Shown: piece after piece, positions 57,966-64,000 of the stretch
How the letters are laid out: every line of letters begins with the position of its first letter
How positions within the stretch are numbered: position 1 is the first letter of the stretch
Origin: Ariolimax columbianus
Taxonomy: Eukaryota; Mollusca; Gastropoda; Stylommatophora; Arionidae
Length of the DNA stretch: 64,000 nucleotides
Reading direction: 5' to 3'
NCBI GenBank assembly: GCA_036924085.1
Contig: JAVGWX010000005.1
Span: 76,583,047-76,647,046 of the forward strand
Made by a program: the position numbers and the translations under genes
Notes under the pieces: model-generated
What the model was told of the DNA's origin: nothing
Database searches by the model: none
What the model saw: only the letters and a program-made list of their open reading frames with translations

Positions 57966-58534
57966 AGATATATATAAATATAGCGTGAGAGAGAGAGAAA
58001 GAGAGTGAGAGAAAGAGAAGGGTTATGGATGCAAAACGGTGCGTAACAAGATGGCTGTGCCTCATAGGCTGCGTTCATGTCTCTCGGTGTTTGTGTTAAA
58101 TTCTGTCGTTTCCAAGTCTTCAATATGATAATAATTCACTCCATCATTTGGCTTGCTGGATTATTGTTCTGATAGGGTATTTGTGTGTGTCCCTCTGATG
58201 TATTTTGCCCGTCACACCTTATCTAGATGTGGTCGCTATGACCAGCAAGCCTAGGAAACGTCAAAGATGGCCGCGGTCAAACGAGTATTGATTGTCCAGC
58301 GCTTAGATGTAGAAAACGGATTCTACACGGTGTCAAGCGTTCCGCTTGGCTGCACTCCAAGAAACACGATACACCAAGGGCTTTCTTCTCAGTATGATGA
58401 CGCTCCTCTCTCGCCCCACACCAGAGGTTCTACGTAACCTCTCCTCCCTACGCATCCTCAATCCTGTGAGAATCATGCCGTCCCGTAGGAGAACAAATTT
58501 CCGAGGCCATATAGGTGGGGCACGTAAACGTCAG
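57966..58534. other. No firmly recognised feature
   Basis: A plus-strand frame from 58,346 starts MAALQETRY, reminiscent of the LQETR motif of LINE endonucleases, but nothing else supports it. Confidence 0.3.
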
Positions 58535-59235
58535 AAGACAGACACGGACACCGGCCTGACACAGAGACAGACACGGACACCGGCCTGACACCAGCCTGAC
58601 ACAAAGACAGACACGGACACCGGCCTGACACAAAGACAGACACGGACACCGGCCTGACACAAAGACAGACACGGATACCGGCCTGACACATAAATGGACA
58701 CTGGTCTGGCACATAAACAGATACGGACACCGGCCTGACACATAAACAGACACGGACACCGGCCTGACACACAGACAGACACGGACACGGGCCTGACACA
58801 CAGGAGATGGACACCAGCCTCGAACACCGGCCTGTCACATAAACAGATACGGACACCGGCCTGACACATACACGGACACCGGCCTGACACAAAGACAGAC
58901 AGACACGGATACCGGCCTGACACATAAACGGACACCGGTCTGGCACATAAACAGATACGGACACCGGCCTGACACATAAACAGACACGGACACCGGCCTG
59001 ACACAAAGACAGACACGGACACCGGCCTGACACAGAGACAGACACGGACACCGGCCTGACACACAGACAGACACGGACACGGGCCTGAAACACAGACAGA
59101 CACGGACACCGGCCTGACACATCAACAGATACAGACGCCGGCCTGACACATACAGACACTGACACCGGCCTGACACACAGACAGACACTGACACCGGCCT
59201 GACACACAGACAGACATAGACATCGGCCTGGCACA
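58535..59235. repeat. 29-bp minisatellite, ~24 copies
   Basis: Unit CAGACACGGACACCGGCCTG + ACACAAAGA, GC-rich compared with neighbours. The translation repeats every 87 bp, giving Cys/Val-rich minus-strand frames of up to 253 codons, which I reject. Confidence 0.95.
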
Positions 59236-59269
59236 CAGGAAACTCCTTAGAAACTACCTCCTTGCGGCC

Positions 59270-59720
59270 TAAGGCAGCGGAGTATCCGGCTCTACCCCAA
59301 GAGCCTCAAGGGATCATGATCTCCCATCCACCCCCTTACCGGGGGTTGCGAATCTCTATTGAAACGTGTCACCAGCCCCCTGGCCAGCAGCAGCGCTTCC
59401 CTCGGATATAAGGGGCCCAATGAGGGTCACAACATGGAATGTACTGACACTAAACTGGTCTGGCTATGTTGCGGCGCTAGCTAGAACACTAGGTCGATTC
59501 AACATTGCAATCGACGGTGAAACTGAACTAAGACTTAAGGGCCAAGGCCAACAAGATGTTGAAGACGCATGTCTGCTGCAGTCTAGTGGTTTTCCATACA
59601 GAAATGATGTGGGCTTATTCATAAGACCCCCACTAAAATACAGTATAGTAGCCTGACACGCCATCTCGGGCAAACTCCTCGTGGCACGACTGAAACACTA
59701 CCTTTAGCAGACGCTGTAAG
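59270..59720 (+). mobile_element. LINE endonuclease N-terminal fragment
   Basis: From the Met at 59,420 it reads MRVTTWNVLTLNWSGYVAAL, ARTLGRFNIAI, ETELRLKGQGQQDVEDACLL (catalytic Glu region; usual T-E-A-R-L) and NDVGLFIRPPLKYS. After a shift come AISGKLLVARLKHYL and a break. This is the N-terminal half of an AP-type endonuclease from an endonuclease/RT LINE, including its TWNVLTLN start. The preceding 100 bp, GC-rich, is probably its 5' leader. Confidence 0.88.
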
Positions 59721-59797
59721 CTGTACTCCTCATAATCTTCTTTTAGCATGTGTCTGATCTTGTTTAGTTCGCAGAGGACAATTTTTTTTCTATTCCA

Positions 59798-59806
59798 CCC
59801 CCCCCC

Positions 59807-59842
<36 letters not shown>
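59798..59842. repeat. C-run and CT microsatellite
   Basis: About 20 C followed by about 12 CT. Confidence 0.95.
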
Positions 59843-60494
59843 CATCTTCAGCATTTTTCTAGTTGTACATTTCATATTTCATGGGTAGAGAATTTGTATT
59901 ATAGTTTTAGTTTAATCGTCTTGATTATATTGAGCGTTTCTTTTTTACTTATACCCTTTCAGAACTCGCATACCCTGATTCAAACGTTTCTGGCCACCGC
60001 TTTGTAACGGTTGAAGCCTGAAGCCAGAAGCTGTATTGTATCCGTTGTTATATCCATCCTTATTGTTCTTATATTTCGTTAGCTGGTTTCGTTTATTCTT
60101 TGTCCCTGACGAAGTTCTTTTGACTGTAACGTGGGTTTCGTATAGTTTCTGCCCGGGTGCGGTATTTGAGCAATCACATTTGTATTTTTATCAGTAGGAG
60201 GACTAAGGCGGCTGGAGTGAGGCGAGAATGGGAGAGATATGTGAGTAACTAAAGGAACACTATGAGTGACAGGAGTGATGTGATATTGGGGGGGGGGGGG
60301 AGATTTGAGAAACTACTCGTAACGAGGACAAAAGAAGTGTCTGGAATAAGCTCATATTCTTAGAGAGATATTGGAGCTACAACCAGTGTTGACACAGGGC
60401 GGCTGGAACGAGATCAAATTCTGGGAGGGACATGGGAGTACCTATCTGTAGGAGGACAAAAGTCGTGTCTGGAATAAATTGGCATTCTTATCCT
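59843..60494. other. No firmly recognised feature
   Basis: Contains a possible degraded hammerhead-like core at 60,108-60,145 (see findings) and a G-run at about 60,289-60,300. Confidence 0.4.
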
Positions 60495-61560
60495 TCTTTT
60501 TCTTCTTCTTCTTCTTCTTCTTCTTCTTCTTCGTCTTCTTCTGCTAGGAAACAGTAACAGGGGCTGGTTGTACTTATTTTGAATTTGCTGTACAGGTGGA
60601 GTTTCATTCTGTTGTGTTCAGTTCGGAGACGTTGTATGATAATCTGGTCTTCTCTATATATAATTTGTGTGTTGTAGGTCCATATCTGCTGCGGTTTTAA
60701 GAGCTGTTATTTCGTCGCTGATGTTGCTTGAGAACTTGCCTGTGCTATGCACCGGGTTACCTTTTCTCTGTTTATCTGTCTGATCACCACTCCTCAACTT
60801 CGTTCCCGGGTGATATTTGTAGCAGCGCCATCAGTATAGGCATGTATACACCTGTTGGATGGATAGTTGACGTTTATGTACACTTCTGTGATGCGTTTTA
60901 TCTTCAAGTCTGTCTGCACTCCTTTTCGTGTGTTCTCTTTATTTTTGTCTTTCAGCTATTGGAATGTGCAAACCCAGGGGGTGGGGCTAGTGCTAGCAGG
61001 CTGTATGGATTCTGGTTTTGTTTGTTACCGAACTGGGTCCTTGAGTGGCAGTTTCGTTGAATTTATAGCTAAGTTACTTCTCTTAAGTCTGCAGTTTTCC
61101 TGGGTGTTCATTTTTTGGTGCATTGGGTGGTTGAGAAGTCTTTTGTTTTTCATTGTCTGTTACAATACTTTTAAATCCCATTTATTTTCTATCGACTCGA
61201 GGCCCGTCATTATTTCTAGTGCTATTGGCGTCCATTTCACGCTCGGTGATTATTGCATATTGCTTGGTTCTGAATTCTACTTATCTTACCAAAGTTTATT
61301 CTCGCTAAAGTGAGCCAAGCAGAGATGCCATACTCCAGTAACTGTGTGGCTCTTCCTGTGTAGTCTTTTCAGGATTTAGCTAGCTGCACCCCAATGTATG
61401 CCAACTAGCTTTTTCATTAGACCCATTTGCCTCTTGGCTGTTATTTCTCTCGACCTTTTATATCCGCATGGTTCATGTCACGATGTTACGATCCTTGTTA
61501 ATTTCCAGATACGTCTGATTTTGTCCTGATGGAAGCAAGTGGTCATTAATTTTTAGTGTC

Positions 61561-61816
61561 ACTGTTTGTTTCCTGTTAGATATAGGTAAGACTGTTTGTT
61601 TCCTGTTAGATATAGGGAAGACTGTTTGTTTCCTGTTAGATATAGGGAATACTGTTTTCTGTTAGATATAGGGAAGACTGTTTCCTGTTAGATATAGGGA
61701 AAACTGTTTCCTGTTAGATATAGGGAAGACTGTTTGTTTCCTGTTAGGTATAGAGAAGACTGTTTATTTCGTTAGATATAGGGAAGACTGTTTATTTCCT
61801 GTTAGATATAGAGAAG
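61561..61816 (-). repeat. 26-30 bp minisatellite inside LINE RT, 9 copies
   Basis: Unit (plus) ACTGTTTGTTTCCTGTTAGA + TATAGGGAAG. On the minus strand 30-bp units encode FPISNRKQTV, the segment that follows KKTIQT in this family (the TVFSLS motif). Three 26-bp units and one 28-bp unit break the frame. Confidence 0.92.
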
Positions 61817-61907
61817 ACTGTTTGTATGGTTTTCTTCTCGTTAATTGTCAGCAACCTTTGTTCAGTTTTCTAGTTTCATCAGTGCTACTTTCATTATGTT
61901 ATCTGAA

Positions 61908-62110
61908 AAACATATCGATCCCTCTCATGCCCGCAGTGCCAATTTCAGATTTCATCTGCAAAAGCTATCGTTTCCTTTCTTGTACATGGTGCCAAATCAT
62001 ATGTTATCTATAAAAGCTATCGATTTATCTCTTGCACACAGTGCCAAATCTTATGTTATCTACAAAAGCTATCGATCTCTCTCTTGCCCAGCGCCAAGTC
62101 TTTCGCAGGA
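61908..62110 (-). repeat. 52-bp repeat over the RT catalytic box, ~4 copies
   Basis: AAAGCTATCG-type blocks (first copy AAACATATCG) start at about 61,908, 61,961, 62,013 and 62,065, giving a period of 52. The minus-strand unit reads IAFVDNIRFGT, apparently the remnant of the family's Y-A-D-D-L-A-L box. Confidence 0.85.
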
Positions 62111-62777
62111 AATAGAGCATGTACTCTAGTACACGTGGCTTTCGTTATGTAGAGCGTAGTGCACAATACTCCTCTTTGTGGGACTACTTGTTCTAATGTT
62201 ATCTTGCTGCTGCATTTCCCATTGTTATGGACTTGCCGTTCTATTCTTCATGTAGTATCATATCTAGTTATGTAGATGCTCTTTTATTCCCATTCTGAAG
62301 TGCTTGAGCTGAAGTGCCTCTTTCCAGACCTTGTCGAAAACATATTTCATTTCTATCCACATCGTTAGTGTGTGCTTCTGTTCTTGACAGGCATCCTCGA
62401 CCTCTTGTACAATATAGGCCGCATTGTCTTCTGTCGGAACATGCTTTGCTATTTCGTTATTAGTTGTTTTCCTTCCATTGGCTAGTTATTCCACTAGTTT
62501 ATCTAAGCAACTTAAGCTGTCTTGTCTATTGTTACCTAGGCTGAAGTATGTCACTAATGTGTTTTAGGAAAGACACCAAGGCGGCTTCTTTTTATCCCTC
62601 AGGCACAAATCGTGTTCTCCAACTGGTATTTATTACCTTTAAGAGTATCTTTTTTGCTTTCTGCCCCATCTTAATTAGCATCTCGTTTGTGACGCCACCC
62701 TTGCCAGGTGACTTCTTGAGTTTGAGTCCCTGGAGTACATCCTCTAGTTCTGTAAGTGGGCATCAGATGTTTGTTCT

Positions 62778-63275
62778 GGGATCAAGATGGTTAGCAGTGC
62801 ATGAGCTACAGCGGCCAGCGGCTCAAAGCTGACTGCTAGCGTTTGGGTCAGCTGGCCAAAGCTGACTGCTAGCGTTAGGGCCAGCGGCCCAAAGCTGACT
62901 GCTAGCGTTAAGGTCAGTGGCCCAATGCTGACTACTAGCGTTTGGGTCAGCGGGCCAAAGCTGACTGATAGCGTTAGGGCCAGCGGCCTAAAGCGGACTG
63001 CTAGCGTTAGGACTAGTGAATCAGAGCTGGCAAGGCCTTTCTACACTTCCACGCGGTGATCCTAGACAAAAGTATGTATCAACGAAGGAAGGCTAACCCC
63101 GTACCAAAAAATGCGTGCTGAAGTCGGATGTGTCGCACCAAAAGGTTCAAATTTTGCAGTCAACCTGTAAACTACGGCACAACGGATTCCGTTCTCCAGA
63201 CAACATCCTGCTACTTGTAAAAACCTCATCAGGGATTGATAGCGTGAGTTTAATAAAGAACAACGACGAAGAAGA
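62778..63275 (+). mobile_element. Interspersed repeat family A, copy 3, with expanded internal 33-bp array
   Basis: Starts GGGATCAAGATGGTTAGCAG like copy 1. It continues with CTTTCTACACTTCCACGCGG, TGATCCT, AAAAAATGCGTGCTGAAGTC, ACCAAAAGGTTCAAATTTTG, TAAACTACGGCACAACGGAT, and ends TAATAAAGAACAACGACGAA in a GAA tail. It contains six copies of a 33-bp unit present once in copies 1 and 2. Confidence 0.8.
62812..63009. repeat. 33-bp tandem repeat, 6 copies, inside family A
   Basis: Unit GGTCAGCTGGCCAAAGCTGA + CTGCTAGCGTTAG, alternating GGCC/GGTC starts. Confidence 0.95.
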
Positions 63276-63345
63276 AGAAGAAGAGGAAGAAGATGAAGAA
63301 GAAGAAGGAGAAGAAGAAGCAGAAGAAGAAGAAGAAGAAGAAGAT
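63262..63345. repeat. GAA microsatellite
   Basis: Tail of the family A copy. The Glu-rich frame is an artefact. Confidence 0.95.
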
Positions 63346-64000
63346 GCTTTTCTGTTATCATAGATGTATTCATAAACCTATAGATTTCTTCTCTAACCAA
63401 CTGCTGTCTAGCGTTTTGTATTTTCATCTGGCTAATACTTGCATATTTTTTTCCGCACATTTCCTGAAAACGTTGACATACTAGAAGAGATATTGGAGTA
63501 GCTTCATAAATCTGCTAGAGACAAGAATTTTCCGTCTAACGTTTGGTGGATTATGTGTGTAATTACTACCCTATGATCAAATTTCTCCTGTAACCACATC
63601 TGGACAGAACTGCGTGGGCTAATAACGAATCATATTTATCACTGGATGCCTTCGTCTGTCCCGTTACTATTGGAACGGTTTTTTCAAATGGATACTCTCC
63701 ACCGTTTTTAATTTTGTGCCTTCCTCTTTATCTCTAATAATGGTCCAGGCAGTGAGGGGTCTAACGATTTTGTCACGAAGTGAGGCGACAGGAGTGGCAG
63801 GAGGTGGTAATTTGAATACAGTGACGTCACAATATCCATATTATTGTCGTCTTTTAGTTTAGATTATTCTTGTCTGCCACATTAATAATTTAATTATCTG
63901 GCCATTGAATAGATGTCTGCCACCTTATTCATTGTAATATCTGGATATTGACTAGTTGTTTTCAAATGATTCATTTCATACCTAGCTTTTGTTACTAGTG
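63346..64000. other. No recognised feature
   Basis: AT-rich end of the window, no coding motif seen. Confidence 0.5.

Larger units (their letters stand above)
60495..62760 (-). mobile_element. Decayed LINE with RT, RNase H and C-terminal domain
   Basis: Minus strand, high to low: RT fingers LKKSPGKGGVTNEMLIKMG (~62,680-62,740); palm entry VQEVEDACQEQKHTLTMWIE (~62,360-62,415); a catalytic box degraded to FVDN in a four-copy repeat (61,908-62,110); post-palm KKTIQTVFSISNRK followed by the 30-bp array; KRQMGLMKKLVGIHWGAA (~61,380-61,430); LESIENKWDLKVLQ; RNase H start HAYTDGAATN with catalytic Asp (~60,826-60,850); and C-terminal LRTEHNRMKLHLYSKFKIST (~60,560-60,620). It ends in a GAA/TTC tail at 60,495-60,540. 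Same superfamily as 20,340-20,950. The near-complete domain order with stops throughout shows one old, dead insertion. Confidence 0.85.

Noticed and set aside
58346..58588. Frame starting MAALQETRY as the start of a LINE endonuclease
   Set aside because: Only the LQETR motif fits and the rest runs into an array. The real endonuclease start is at 59,420.
58448..59236. Cys-rich frames resembling a metallothionein or zinc protein
   Set aside because: Translation of a 29-bp array in three overlapping frames.

Overview
The window looks like invertebrate animal DNA, most likely from a mollusc such as a gastropod. The evidence is one clear seven-transmembrane receptor exon of the FMRFamide/myosuppressin-type peptide receptor group, many decayed non-LTR retrotransposons (LINEs), tRNA-headed SINEs, a diverged 28S rRNA fragment, and a very large load of minisatellites. 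The taxon is an inference. There is no prokaryotic gene organisation. Almost all long open frames are either tandem-repeat translations or retrotransposon debris.

Region by region: 0.8-5.1 kb holds a decayed minus-strand endonuclease/reverse-transcriptase LINE with two other LINE 3' ends inside it, one with a readable target-site duplication. 5.6-8.0 kb is a run of microsatellites and minisatellites ending exactly at the stop codon of the only convincing host gene, a peptide GPCR on the minus strand (7,961-9,067; exon start near 9,113 at a good splice acceptor). An LTR-like block (9.4-10.5 kb) and a 1.5-kb array of 39-bp units follow. 12.9-23.5 kb holds LINE fragments, arrays, a SINE and two overlapping 28S rRNA-derived pieces. 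25-30 kb is mostly arrays and unrecognised DNA.

30.66-40.46 kb is a tandem segmental duplication: 4,450 bp followed by about 5,349 bp, nearly identical outside the arrays, with 4-bp microhomology at the junction. Each copy carries a LINE RNase H piece, a SINE, a 39-bp array (26 versus 50 units), a 32-bp array and purine-rich 32/37-bp arrays. Assembly error is a real alternative.

41-64 kb alternates arrays (24, 47, 54, 30, 80 and 29 bp units) with LINE and SINE pieces. At 47.99-50.34 kb and 60.49-62.76 kb the frames flanking several minisatellites read continuously as LINE domains, so those arrays arose inside the endonuclease, the endonuclease-RT linker, the RT catalytic box and the post-palm linker of single LINE copies. 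A 33-bp array inside one copy of an unclassified interspersed repeat repeats the pattern. I judge this 'minisatellites born inside retrotransposon coding sequence' the most interesting signal.

Overall about a third of the window (rough sum of array lengths) is tandem repeat. Many periods are multiples of three, which creates long but meaningless open frames on both strands. Repeat unit sizes were counted by hand, and family names come from recognising protein motifs, not from a database search.
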